Source: Leptospira jelokensis (GTDB taxonomy: Bacteria; Spirochaetota; Leptospiria; Leptospirales; Leptospiraceae). Taken from it: a stretch of 64,000 bases of DNA. The DNA is taken from NCBI RefSeq assembly GCF_004769635.1, contig NZ_RQGH01000007.1, forward strand, positions 214,870-278,869. Direction: 5' to 3'. Of the stretch, positions 46,819-55,258 are shown piece by piece. Under the pieces are notes generated by a model that worked only from the letters and a program-made list of their open reading frames with translations, made no database searches and had not been told where the DNA came from. Within the stretch, counting starts at the first letter, position 1; each line of letters starts with the position of its first letter. A program made the position numbers and the translations under genes.

Positions 46819-47961
46819 TTGATGGATCTATCCATTTTCGATTTTAGCATTTTGGGTTTTGGAGGATTCTTTTGCCTTGTATGGGCAGTTGGTCTCTCCC
46901 TACTACTTCCAGGAAGTAGCAAGTTGATCGTCATTTATTTCATTGGAATGTCTGGCCTTCGTTTGGTTTGGGAAGCTTACACCCATTCAGGCCTTGTTAC
47001 CCATTTCCCAAAACTTTACGCTTTTCCCGTTCCCTTTTTGTATGTAATAGGACCTTCGATTTTATTTTATTATGAAAAATTAAGCGGAAGAAATGGATTC
47101 AAAATGAATCCAGTCCATTTTATCCCAATCATCTTTGCTATGTTACCTCTCTGCTATTGGATTCCATTAGAAAGAGAAGATTCCGTTTTACTCATCCATT
47201 CAGTGACGAATGGTGATTGGAAATTTCCAAATGCAATTTTTATCTTATGGATCATTGGCCCCAAACTATCCATTTTATTTTATTCTCTATCCATTGCCAT
47301 GAGGAAATCGGGGGAAGGAGTTTTGGCCCTTCAGTTATTACCGGAAAACATCAGACGTTTCTCTTTGGTCCTGCTTGTATACATTTTATCTATGATCTTT
47401 TTTGATATCATTGGGTATGTGTTTGGCATTCGAACTTTTTACCAATACAGTGCTTGGTCCCATTCTTTGGCGGCAATTTTAGTTTATCTGTATTCTCGGT
47501 ACAATCCTTCTGTCATGTTAGAAATTTCGACAGCCATCCAATCGGCTCGCTACTCAAAATCAAAGTTAGTTGGCATCAATTCGAAAGAAGCGATTCAGAA
47601 CCTACACCGGTTTATGACAAAAGAATCGTATTTTGCCGAAGAAGAATTACGTTTGCCAACAATGGCGCATGCCATGCAGATAAGCCCCCACCAACTCTCG
47701 GAACTCATCAATGTCCATTTTAAAATGAGTTTCAATCATTATATAAACCACCATCGCATTTTAATTGCCTGCGCCATGTTAGAAGAAAGTAAGAACAATA
47801 TCCTTTCAATCAACTATTCGGTAGGTTTTAACTCAAAATCAGCTTTCAATCGCGTATTCAGAGAGTTAATCGGAACCTCTCCAAGAGAGTATCGAAAAAA
47901 TCCGAAAACCTTTATCAAAGAAAAATCAAATCTCCTTCAAAAAATAGAACCCAAATTATAG
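46819..47961 (+). CDS. Membrane-anchored AraC-family regulator 1
   Basis: 380 residues; TTG 46819 lies 9 nt after AAGGAG and ATG 46822 twelve, so either may start. The N-terminal ~240 residues form about seven membrane helices (first GGFFCLVWAVGLSLLL, containing FPVPFLYVIGPSILFYYEKLSG); the C-terminal ~110 hold AraC HTHs: LPTMAHAMQISPHQLSELINVHFKMSFNHYI and ILSINYSVGFNSKSAFNRVFRELIGTSP. It probably senses a membrane or external signal and binds DNA directly. Related to the gene at 52267. Confidence 0.85.
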   Translation: MMDLSIFDFSILGFGGFFCLVWAVGLSLLLPGSSKLIVIYFIGMSGLRLVWEAYTHSGLVTHFPKLYAFPVPFLYVIGPSILFYYEKLSGRNGFKMNPVHFIPIIFAMLPLCYWIPLEREDSVLLIHSVTNGDWKFPNAIFILWIIGPKLSILFYSLSIAMRKSGEGVLALQLLPENIRRFSLVLLVYILSMIFFDIIGYVFGIRTFYQYSAWSHSLAAILVYLYSRYNPSVMLEISTAIQSARYSKSKLVGINSKEAIQNLHRFMTKESYFAEEELRLPTMAHAMQISPHQLSELINVHFKMSFNHYINHHRILIACAMLEESKNNILSINYSVGFNSKSAFNRVFRELIGTSPREYRKNPKTFIKEKSNLLQKIEPKL

Positions 47962-48032
47962 ATCAGGTCGATTCCTATTGGGTATCGTGTAAACTAGAAT
48001 CGAAACCAAATTTCTATTTGTGGAGAAACATT

Positions 48033-48470
48033 ATGAATGCGTTACAGCTATGTTATTTGTTTGCTGGTTCCTTTTTTACCGTTGGGTTATTGTGTGGGAT
48101 TTGGAAATACTTTGGTATTCTCAACTCGAAAGATGCCGTGGCTCACGAATACATCAGTATCCTACACAGAGCATCCCTCTTGTATAGTTTTGCTTGTCTA
48201 CTGCTTGCTAAATTTGTTGAACTTAGCACCTTACCAGAGAACATCAATTTTTATGCGGCATTTGTGAGTATGGGATTTTTTGCCTTTGCTCAAATCGTAT
48301 ATCTCATCCATGCCATCTTAAAAGATACAGACAACCAATTTGCAAAACCGTATCGCTTAGGAAATTGGTTGTATCCCTCATTTCTCATCCATGGTTCGAT
48401 GGTCTTGCTAATTTTAGGCGAGTTAGGTGGTTTTCTAATTCTTTTTTGGGGATTTATCAGTTCACTTTAA
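48033..48470 (+). CDS. Four-helix membrane protein, unknown function
   Basis: 145 residues from ATG 48033, which has GGAG seven bases upstream (the earlier TTG at 48018 precedes that site). Four hydrophobic segments (CYLFAGSFFTVGLLCGIW; SLLYSFACLLLAKFVE; AAFVSMGFFAFAQIVYLIHAI; FLIHGSMVLLILG). No family recognised. It lies 70 bp after the AraC gene and may be its target. Confidence 0.68.
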   Translation: MNALQLCYLFAGSFFTVGLLCGIWKYFGILNSKDAVAHEYISILHRASLLYSFACLLLAKFVELSTLPENINFYAAFVSMGFFAFAQIVYLIHAILKDTDNQFAKPYRLGNWLYPSFLIHGSMVLLILGELGGFLILFWGFISSL

Positions 48471-48606
48471 AAGCAGAATGGTAGTTTTTTAAATCTCGAA
48501 ACGATTCGCTCGCCCAACGGAAGATGAGTTGGACGAGTGGAATGTGCTAGACAGTAATTGCAATTTCTTTACGAAAGTCTTACTAGGTGAAAAAAGTAAG
48601 CTAACG

Positions 48607-51126
48607 ATGGAATACAATTACTCATTGCCAAACATTGGTACAATCACAGACGCATGGACCTACTTTTGGTTGCAACTCCCCTATGGAATCCCTGGGATCA
48701 TCTCACTTGTTGTTGGTTTTTTCCTCAGTGCATTTAGTTTTCGCCGGATTTTTCACACGAAGGGGGAAGAAAAAATCCTATCTTTCAATGTTGCCATCTC
48801 TTTTTTTGGATACGGTATCCTAGGACTCGTACTTTCACTTAGAGCTTGGATTTTTGACAGAGAACTTTTGTTATCACTCAATAATTGGTTGTATCTCTTT
48901 ATCTTACTCATCTTACCATCCAACTTTTACATCTGTTACGCTCTTTCTCGAAAAAAGATTTTTTTGTATTATACATACCTTTGTTGGGCAAGCGTTGCCT
49001 TCGGTTATGTGGGACTCTTCCAAGGACTCGGATTTCATAATGATTGGTTTGACTACCAATTCGGCAAGTACCCAAAGGCAACGAACTTTATCAAACCATT
49101 TGGTATCATCCCCCTTGTTGGTTACTTTGCCCTCGTATTACCGTTTTTTACGTTTCAATGGAAAATTCTATTAAAGAGAATCCACAAATCCCTTTTCATT
49201 GGATACAATGTATTGTTTCTCATGACCATCTCCAATGCACCGGTTTTACTTGGATACAATGTTTACCCTGGTTCCTTTTTTATATTCATCCCTCTGATTT
49301 TAATTGCGTATGGGATTTTTCGATCTGATTTTCTGGATGTAAACGAACTGCTGTTTGATCGCAATGGATTGTTTTATATTTTGTTTGGTGTGGTATCTTT
49401 TTCCCTTATCGTCCTCAGTGGAACCGTTGCGTTGGGACTCAGCCATAATGCTTACCTCAATGACAATTGGTTCCCACATGCCCTTCCTCCCACGATTTCG
49501 TTTTTTGTGGCAATCTTTATGGCAATCATTGTGGCAGGCAGTAACCCACAAGCCAAGATCAACCAATTGTGTGCATTTTCACTGATCATCACTGCCTTTT
49601 ACAATTTACAATCCATTCCTACAAAACTAGAACTCAATTATTTAATTTTACTCCGCATATCGCAAGTTAGTTTTCTAATCTTCTCTCTTGCACCAAGTAT
49701 TTTATCTCGTTTTGTTTTAAAAGCCATTGGAAGCCAAAGGCCCAAGGCATTACTTGCAGTTGATTTACTTTCCATACTTTGTGCCTTTCTTTCTATCACA
49801 CCTTACCTACACAATGGCTATTACAAATACGAGTTTGGCATCATTCATAAAAGTGATATGGTTCCATACCTACTAGGGATTGCTGGATTTTTTGCTTTTA
49901 TCATTGTAGGTAGAGAAATCCGAAAACGTTGGAAGGATTTACCTAGAGAGTCAATTGTTGCATTAGGTTCTGTTTTGTTATCAGGTGTCTTTTTATTAAC
50001 TGCATTTTTTCCTGCGCATGGTTTCCATTTCCCACCAATTTCCGATTACTTATTCATCCCAACCACCTTACTTGGGTTTGCTGTTTTGAAATTGGGTGCA
50101 TTTTCATTACCAGGTAGGACCATTCGTTTCAGCCAAAAACTTGCGAATTTAGGTATCTTTTCGATCCTATTTGCAAGTTTATTACAAATGCCAAAATTTT
50201 TAGAAAATCTTGCTTTCGGAGAAAGTCTATTTCACATTACGCTTGTTACTCTACCTTTAGTGTTATTCAATTATCTTTTGGTGTATGTTTTTGCTCGCCC
50301 ACTCGCTGAAGAGTTAGACAGAAGTTATATTTTATTAGAACAAGCAAAAAAAGAAGCAGAACTCGCTGGAGAAGAATCTGAAAAACTTTTGTTAAACATT
50401 TTACCAAAATCAGTCGCAGAAGAAATCAAATTCAACGGGTATTGTGAACCAAAATCCTTTGAAGAAGCAACGATCCTATTCACTGATTTTCGAGGGTTTA
50501 CAGAAGTCGCAAAAAACATGGAATCGAGTGAACTCATCACTGAACTTGATGCTTGTTTCACACAGTTTGATGAAATCATTTCGAGAAACAAATTGGAAAA
50601 ACTAAAAACAATTGGTGACTCCTATATGTGTGCAGGAGGACTTCCAGATCCAAATTTCACAAGTCCCATTGATGCCTGCCTTGCAGCCCTTGAAATCCGT
50701 TCCTTTATGGACCAAATGAAACACATCAAAACCGAATTGAACCTTCCCTATTGGGAACTGCGAATTGGAATTCACACTGGTTCTGTGATTGCAGGAGTCG
50801 TTGGTCGATTCAAATTCGCTTATGACATTTGGGGCAGTAGTGTGAACACGGCCTCTAGGATGGAAAGTTCTGGCATCGTAGGTGAAATCAATATCTCACA
50901 GGCAACCTATGACAAAGTTCGGTTTTTATTCCAATGCGAACACAGAGGGAAGATCATTGATAAAAATGGAGAGAGGCATGATATGTATCTTTTGAAACAC
51001 ATCAAAGCGAAGTATTCAAAAGATGGTCTTGTTCCAAATGAATCGTTTTGGTCCGTTTACAATAAAATCAAACAAGGTAGCAAAATTGTTTTAAAATCAA
51101 AAGTAGAAAGGGAAGGAATTTTTTAA
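48607..51126 (+). CDS. Class III adenylate cyclase with N-terminal membrane domain
   Basis: 839 residues from ATG 48607; TTG 48529 would add 26. The N-terminal ~580 residues form a large multi-pass domain with about 15 helices, including a histidine-kinase-like 7TM arrangement (YGIFRSDFLDVNELLFDRNGLFYI). A short coiled coil (LLEQAKKEAELAGEESEKLL) leads to the catalytic domain. Metal Asp627 (FTDFRGFTEV) and Asp671 (KTIGDSYMCAGG), plus adenine-selecting Lys667 and Asp740 (YDIWGSSVNTASRM), indicate cAMP synthesis. The stop overlaps the DUF1566 gene on the other strand. Confidence 0.87.
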   Translation: MEYNYSLPNIGTITDAWTYFWLQLPYGIPGIISLVVGFFLSAFSFRRIFHTKGEEKILSFNVAISFFGYGILGLVLSLRAWIFDRELLLSLNNWLYLFILLILPSNFYICYALSRKKIFLYYTYLCWASVAFGYVGLFQGLGFHNDWFDYQFGKYPKATNFIKPFGIIPLVGYFALVLPFFTFQWKILLKRIHKSLFIGYNVLFLMTISNAPVLLGYNVYPGSFFIFIPLILIAYGIFRSDFLDVNELLFDRNGLFYILFGVVSFSLIVLSGTVALGLSHNAYLNDNWFPHALPPTISFFVAIFMAIIVAGSNPQAKINQLCAFSLIITAFYNLQSIPTKLELNYLILLRISQVSFLIFSLAPSILSRFVLKAIGSQRPKALLAVDLLSILCAFLSITPYLHNGYYKYEFGIIHKSDMVPYLLGIAGFFAFIIVGREIRKRWKDLPRESIVALGSVLLSGVFLLTAFFPAHGFHFPPISDYLFIPTTLLGFAVLKLGAFSLPGRTIRFSQKLANLGIFSILFASLLQMPKFLENLAFGESLFHITLVTLPLVLFNYLLVYVFARPLAEELDRSYILLEQAKKEAELAGEESEKLLLNILPKSVAEEIKFNGYCEPKSFEEATILFTDFRGFTEVAKNMESSELITELDACFTQFDEIISRNKLEKLKTIGDSYMCAGGLPDPNFTSPIDACLAALEIRSFMDQMKHIKTELNLPYWELRIGIHTGSVIAGVVGRFKFAYDIWGSSVNTASRMESSGIVGEINISQATYDKVRFLFQCEHRGKIIDKNGERHDMYLLKHIKAKYSKDGLVPNESFWSVYNKIKQGSKIVLKSKVEREGIF

Positions 51127-51893
51127 TTTAAGGATTCCGATACACAGCGAACAGATTCCACTGCCCCTTTGCCCTGAAATAAGGTGGTTCCTAAACAGAA
51201 ATTAACGTAATACGCCAGAGAGTTGTCGCGACGTGACGCTGACCAATAAAAGAAACAATTTTGCTTAGCGCTTGGAAACAAATCCGCATTCTGGTGTTGA
51301 AATGCTGTGATTCCACACCCTGTTGCTCCATCCAAAGGAAGATTTGTTTGGTCATTGGTGCAAGCGATCAGTAACTTCAATTCGTTTTTGGTGGGAACCC
51401 GCCAATTGGTACGACCACCCACCTCGAGACCGTCACAATACGCATACGCTTGGCTATTGCCAGCACCATTGAGAACCAAGGTATCATTGCAAGAATCATC
51501 GTTCGCATTACAATAATTCAACTCACTCGGAATCTCTGGAGAACATGTATTACTTCCACTTTGCCAAGTTTGCCCAGAGGAACATTTCGCAAAGATTAGG
51601 GTCGTTGCCGGATACACTTCCCCACCAAAGCTGCCTGCATTCCCTACAAATGACACAGTTCCATCTCGGTTGTCGGTAAAGGTTCCCCAGGGGTAACTGA
51701 CAGACTTTGGTAACAAAAGGTAAGTCAAAATCACTTGGCTACCCAAGGGCTTATTTTCGGAATTTGGCGGCTGGAATAAAAAATAGTATAAGGGTGAACA
51801 ATTTGAAATGATGAATCCTATCAGGATAAAAGCTACAAATTTTACAAAGTTACCAATTCGACTAAAGATTGTCAGGTGCTTATCCTCAACCAT
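51123..51893 (-). CDS. DUF1566 (Lcl C-terminal) lipoprotein
   Basis: A 256-residue protein with lipoprotein signal (KFVAFILIGFIISNCSP, Cys about 32). The C-terminal ~130 residues are the Lcl/DUF1566 fold: GGRTNWRVPTKNELKLLIACTND, WSASRRDNSLAYYVNF and SVRCVSE, with cysteines likely in disulfides. Such domains are frequent on bacterial surface proteins and may bind ligands or adhere; function unknown. A truncated relative lies at 54695. Confidence 0.82.
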   Translation of the reverse strand: MVEDKHLTIFSRIGNFVKFVAFILIGFIISNCSPLYYFLFQPPNSENKPLGSQVILTYLLLPKSVSYPWGTFTDNRDGTVSFVGNAGSFGGEVYPATTLIFAKCSSGQTWQSGSNTCSPEIPSELNYCNANDDSCNDTLVLNGAGNSQAYAYCDGLEVGGRTNWRVPTKNELKLLIACTNDQTNLPLDGATGCGITAFQHQNADLFPSAKQNCFFYWSASRRDNSLAYYVNFCLGTTLFQGKGAVESVRCVSESLN

Positions 51894-52080
51894 TTCAATA
51901 TCATAAGCTAAATACTGAACCTCTTATGGATTGCAAGATTTTTTTTAACCTAGCGGTGAATTGATGAAAATTTAACATTGCTAAGATTGAACCGAATTTT
52001 CTTTTTTTCTTTTCCAAATTTTAAATTTTTGTATTTTTAATCGAATTCCAACGTTAAGGAAAAATCCGATCGAGGTCCAA

Positions 52081-52272
52081 TTGCTTTTACGCCTATTTAT
52101 TTTTTCCGTATTCTATTTGTTATCAAGTTCGGCAGTTTTTTCGACCAATGTTCTACTCAAATCTGGTGGAGTGATCAAAGGAAGAGTGGTAAATCAATAC
52201 GCCAATCAATTGATCATTATTGATGAAACAGGAATTAGCCGAACCATTCAAAAATCCAATGCATTCTTATGA
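52081..52272 (+). CDS. Small exported protein, possibly truncated
   Basis: 63 residues from TTG 52081, with GAGG five bases upstream. Signal peptide about 1-20 (LFIFSVFYLLSSSAVFS) followed by a short beta-rich stretch VLLKSGGVIKGRVVNQYANQLIIIDETG, similar in style to the N-terminal part of longer Leptospira proteins that bear a KSGxxxKGxV motif. It stops inside the tail of the convergent AraC gene, so it may be a truncated remnant. Confidence 0.5.
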   Translation: MLLRLFIFSVFYLLSSSAVFSTNVLLKSGGVIKGRVVNQYANQLIIIDETGISRTIQKSNAFL

Positions 52273-53421
52273 TTTTGATTTCATATTCTCTTTTCTTTTC
52301 AGTCGATAGTTTTGAGGTGAAGTTCCAAAATGAGTTTGGAAGAGTTTATGGAATGAAGATTTTGAATTAAAACCAGATGCATAAATGATCGCGATGATGG
52401 CCATATCAGGTCGCTCCAAAAGCAGTTTTTTAGCTTCTAACAACCGAAATTGATTGGTATAATTCCGAAAGGATGTACCTAACTTTGTGTTTAATATTTC
52501 AGAAAGTTGGTGGGATGTGATATCCAACCGTTTTGCCACAGAAACCAAAGTCAACCGGTCATCCAAATACATTCGATCGACCTGCATCAATCCATCCAAT
52601 CGTTCCAAAACAGAAGGAACATCAATTCCCTTCACTCTACTTTCTTTGTAGCGAGCCTCTCGGAATTCCGTTTTAAAATTTGAAAGGAAGCCATTCCCAT
52701 TCAATTTCAATACGATAATTGCAAATAATAAACTTGTTAATGCAAAACAGGCAGGAAAAAACAATTCCATATACGCCCATTGTGCCAAAACAAACAAAAC
52801 CAAAACAAAAAGGGAATACAGGATTAAAAACACAAATGGCCGGAAGGAAGATTCGACACTGCCTTTCCCTTGCAATTTCCAACGTAATACTCTGAAGAAA
52901 ATGGATAAGGTATAAAAAAAGATAGAAAGGACACCCATCCCGAGTAAGAGAAAGGTAAAATCATAAGAGCTGACTTCGTCATGCTTCATAAACATTTCCT
53001 TTGGATCCAATAATCCATTGGATTTCAAAAAGTATAAAAAAGGAATGCTCGATGCAAATGGCAAATAATGGAAGGCTCGCAATTGATTGAAATTTTTTCC
53101 GCTAAGCTCTTCAAAGAATCGATAACTGATGGGTCCAATTAAATAAAGGATTGGAATATGAGTTCCATAAAAACTTGGGACGGCATTCATTTCGTTCGAA
53201 ATTTCTAAATAAATATGGAACTGCAAAAGGGTTAAACAAAGAAACAAAACAGATGGAGGAGAAAGTTTGATAGCAGATTGAGTGATCTTTTGGTCTTTTT
53301 TCGATTGGGTTTGAATCCTTTCAATCCAGTAAGAGATCGCTAAAATAAAAGAAATCACTGCTCCCATGATTGGAATCAAATTCATCCTCCAATGGGAAGG
53401 CGTAAAAGATTGGTTGTCCAT
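52267..53421 (-). CDS. Membrane-anchored AraC-family regulator 2
   Basis: 384 residues, ATG 53421. Same architecture as the protein at 46819: about seven N-terminal helices containing GTHIPILYLIGPISYRFFEELSG and a C-terminal AraC domain LVSVAKRLDITSHQLSEILNTKLGTSF... and IIAIIYASGFNSKSSFHKLFQTHFGTSPQNY. The two are paralogues 6 kb apart in opposite orientation. Divergent from the DJ-1/PfpI-like gene (84 bp apart), a probable target. Confidence 0.86.
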   Translation of the reverse strand: MDNQSFTPSHWRMNLIPIMGAVISFILAISYWIERIQTQSKKDQKITQSAIKLSPPSVLFLCLTLLQFHIYLEISNEMNAVPSFYGTHIPILYLIGPISYRFFEELSGKNFNQLRAFHYLPFASSIPFLYFLKSNGLLDPKEMFMKHDEVSSYDFTFLLLGMGVLSIFFYTLSIFFRVLRWKLQGKGSVESSFRPFVFLILYSLFVLVLFVLAQWAYMELFFPACFALTSLLFAIIVLKLNGNGFLSNFKTEFREARYKESRVKGIDVPSVLERLDGLMQVDRMYLDDRLTLVSVAKRLDITSHQLSEILNTKLGTSFRNYTNQFRLLEAKKLLLERPDMAIIAIIYASGFNSKSSFHKLFQTHFGTSPQNYRLKRKENMKSKS

Positions 53422-53505
53422 TTTTTTTAGTTAAAAACTGTTTTTTTTGATTCCTTCTGTATCCAAACGGACGACAGGTAACAAAATTTCGATGATACTA
53501 GAAGG

Positions 53506-54675
53506 ATGAACCGAACCTTACCTCACCAAAAGAAAAGTTTTCTCTCGAAAGGATCACTTAAGAATTCCCTTATCATCCTTTCCATCTTCCTCGTAATCAG
53601 TCGTCTCGTTTCGAAGCCAACACCTTCCCCATCTACTGTTTCAAACATTAAAAATTTAAATCGAATTCTCGTCAAAAAAAACCATAGATTGCCAGTCATA
53701 GCAGTCATTGGCGAAAACCAATACACCGAGCTCACTGATTTTGTAATCCCTTATGCAATCCTCAAACGATCGAATGTTGCGAAGGTTTTTGCATTAGCGC
53801 CTGTTACTGGAGAAATGAAACTGTTCCCCACTCTCTCCATTGGCATCCAAACCTCTCTTACTGATTTTGATCTCCTCCACCCAGAAGGGTCTGACATTGT
53901 CATTGTCCCAGCTCTCCATCACTCTGAAAATAAAACCATCATCCAATGGATCCAAAACCAATCCCAAAAGGGAGCAACCATCGTTGGAATTTGTGACGGC
54001 GTATGGACCTTAGGGTATGCGGGACTTTTAAAAGACCAAAGGGCAACAGGCCATTGGTATTCCTTGGATGGATTACAAAAAAACTTTCCCACTACCATTT
54101 GGCAAAAGAATAAAAGGTATGTCCAAAACCAAAACACCATCACAACAACAGGTGTGACCGCATCCATTCCGATATCGATTGCCTTAGTGGAAACACTTGC
54201 CGGTAGAAAAAAAGCAAACGAAGTAGCAATTGAAATTGGAATTTCTGACTGGGGCGCCCATCACCAAACCGATGTTTTTGGCTTTGATTGGAAACACTAC
54301 CTCGTAGCGGCCAAAAATATGAGTTTCGTTTGGAACCATGAAACCGCTGGGATCAATTTGTATGAAGGGATCGACGAAATTTCTTTGGCCCTTGTTGCGG
54401 ACTCGTTTTCAAGGACCTTCAAATCAAGGGCAAAAACCATCGGCAATAACAAGGTTCGGTCTAAAGCGGGGATCATTTTTCATCCAGAAATCGAGGATCC
54501 AAAACAAGTGAATTTCGAATTTGAAATTCCGAGTCACAAGAAACCTGTTTCTATTTTTTTGAATTCTCTTTTTGAAATGGAAACGCGGTATGGGAGGGAT
54601 ACATTCGAATTCGTCACCAATCAATTGGAATTTCCCATACAAACGTTTTGCCAAGAGAACGAGTGTGCCAAGTGA
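53506..54675 (+). CDS. DJ-1/PfpI-family protein with N-terminal membrane anchor
   Basis: 389 residues. An N-terminal hydrophobic segment (SLIILSIFLVISRLV, about 20-35) suggests membrane anchoring or export. The class I glutamine-amidotransferase-like fold follows; the nucleophile elbow is Cys163 in GICDGVWTLGYAGLL, with RATGHW after it, as in the GATase1-like sensor domains of GlxA-type AraC regulators but without any HTH. A second, less conserved half (about 230-389) is unique. Role unclear: it may be a partner or sensor for the divergent AraC membrane regulator. Confidence 0.75.
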   Translation: MNRTLPHQKKSFLSKGSLKNSLIILSIFLVISRLVSKPTPSPSTVSNIKNLNRILVKKNHRLPVIAVIGENQYTELTDFVIPYAILKRSNVAKVFALAPVTGEMKLFPTLSIGIQTSLTDFDLLHPEGSDIVIVPALHHSENKTIIQWIQNQSQKGATIVGICDGVWTLGYAGLLKDQRATGHWYSLDGLQKNFPTTIWQKNKRYVQNQNTITTTGVTASIPISIALVETLAGRKKANEVAIEIGISDWGAHHQTDVFGFDWKHYLVAAKNMSFVWNHETAGINLYEGIDEISLALVADSFSRTFKSRAKTIGNNKVRSKAGIIFHPEIEDPKQVNFEFEIPSHKKPVSIFLNSLFEMETRYGRDTFEFVTNQLEFPIQTFCQENECAK

Positions 54676-54694
54676 ATCAATTCCCAAAGGTTGA

Positions 54695-55069
54695 GGTGTC
54701 CGTTCTTGGCAAAAATGCACTTACGGTCAAAATAACGATGCCACTTGTTCTGGCACAGCAACTGCTATCGATTGGAGTTCCGCAATCATTTATTGTAGTT
54801 CCCTCTCTTTAGGTTCGAAATCTTGGAGATTACCCAATCGAAATGAACTAATCAGTTTGTATGATTATACAAAATCAACTGGCCCAACCATTGACCAAAC
54901 AAATTTCCCCAATACCATTGCCACAGTAGCAGGTTATTATTGGACATCGACAACGAATGCATCGGGTACATCGAGTGCATGGTATGTCAATTTTACAACT
55001 ACCTTGAATAATATTTTTGATGTAAATGCAAAGACAAACTCACTCTTTGTTCGTTGTGTGGCCAACTAG
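54695..55069 (+). pseudogene. 5'-truncated DUF1566 (Lcl-type) gene remnant
   Basis: From just after an in-frame TGA at 54692 the frame reads RSWQKCTYGQNNDATCSG, SWRLPNRNELISLYDYT, YYWTSTTNASGTSSAWYVNF and ends SLFVRCVAN, the diagnostic DUF1566 C-terminal half seen intact at 51123. No signal peptide, no start codon in a plausible place. It is wedged between the DJ-1/PfpI gene and the dispersed element copy B. Confidence 0.7.
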
Positions 55070-55084
55070 TTTACCAAAGTTTGC

Positions 55085-55195
55085 GCGTTCCCAATTGGTT
55101 TGGATTCCAAACTGAATGCACCCACGGGGCCGGGCTCTCTCCGGGGTACGCTCACGCTTCCGTCCTTCGGACCAAGCCCTCCGGATCCCTAACGC
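55085..55195. repeat. Dispersed ~110-bp GC-rich element, copy B
   Basis: Begins GCGTTCCCAATT, ends TCCCTAACGC, 111 bp (copy A, 110 bp). Shared blocks include CCGGGGT(A/T)CGCT and GGACCA(A/G)GCCCTCC; the inner hairpin here is GTCCTTCGGAC. The 5' third diverges more between the copies than the 3' two thirds. It follows the DUF1566 remnant by 15 bp. Confidence 0.7.
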
Positions 55196-55258
55196 AAATG
55201 AAAATCAAAATAAGAATTGATAAAAGAACCATTCCATTTCTCTAATGCAAGAGAGCGG

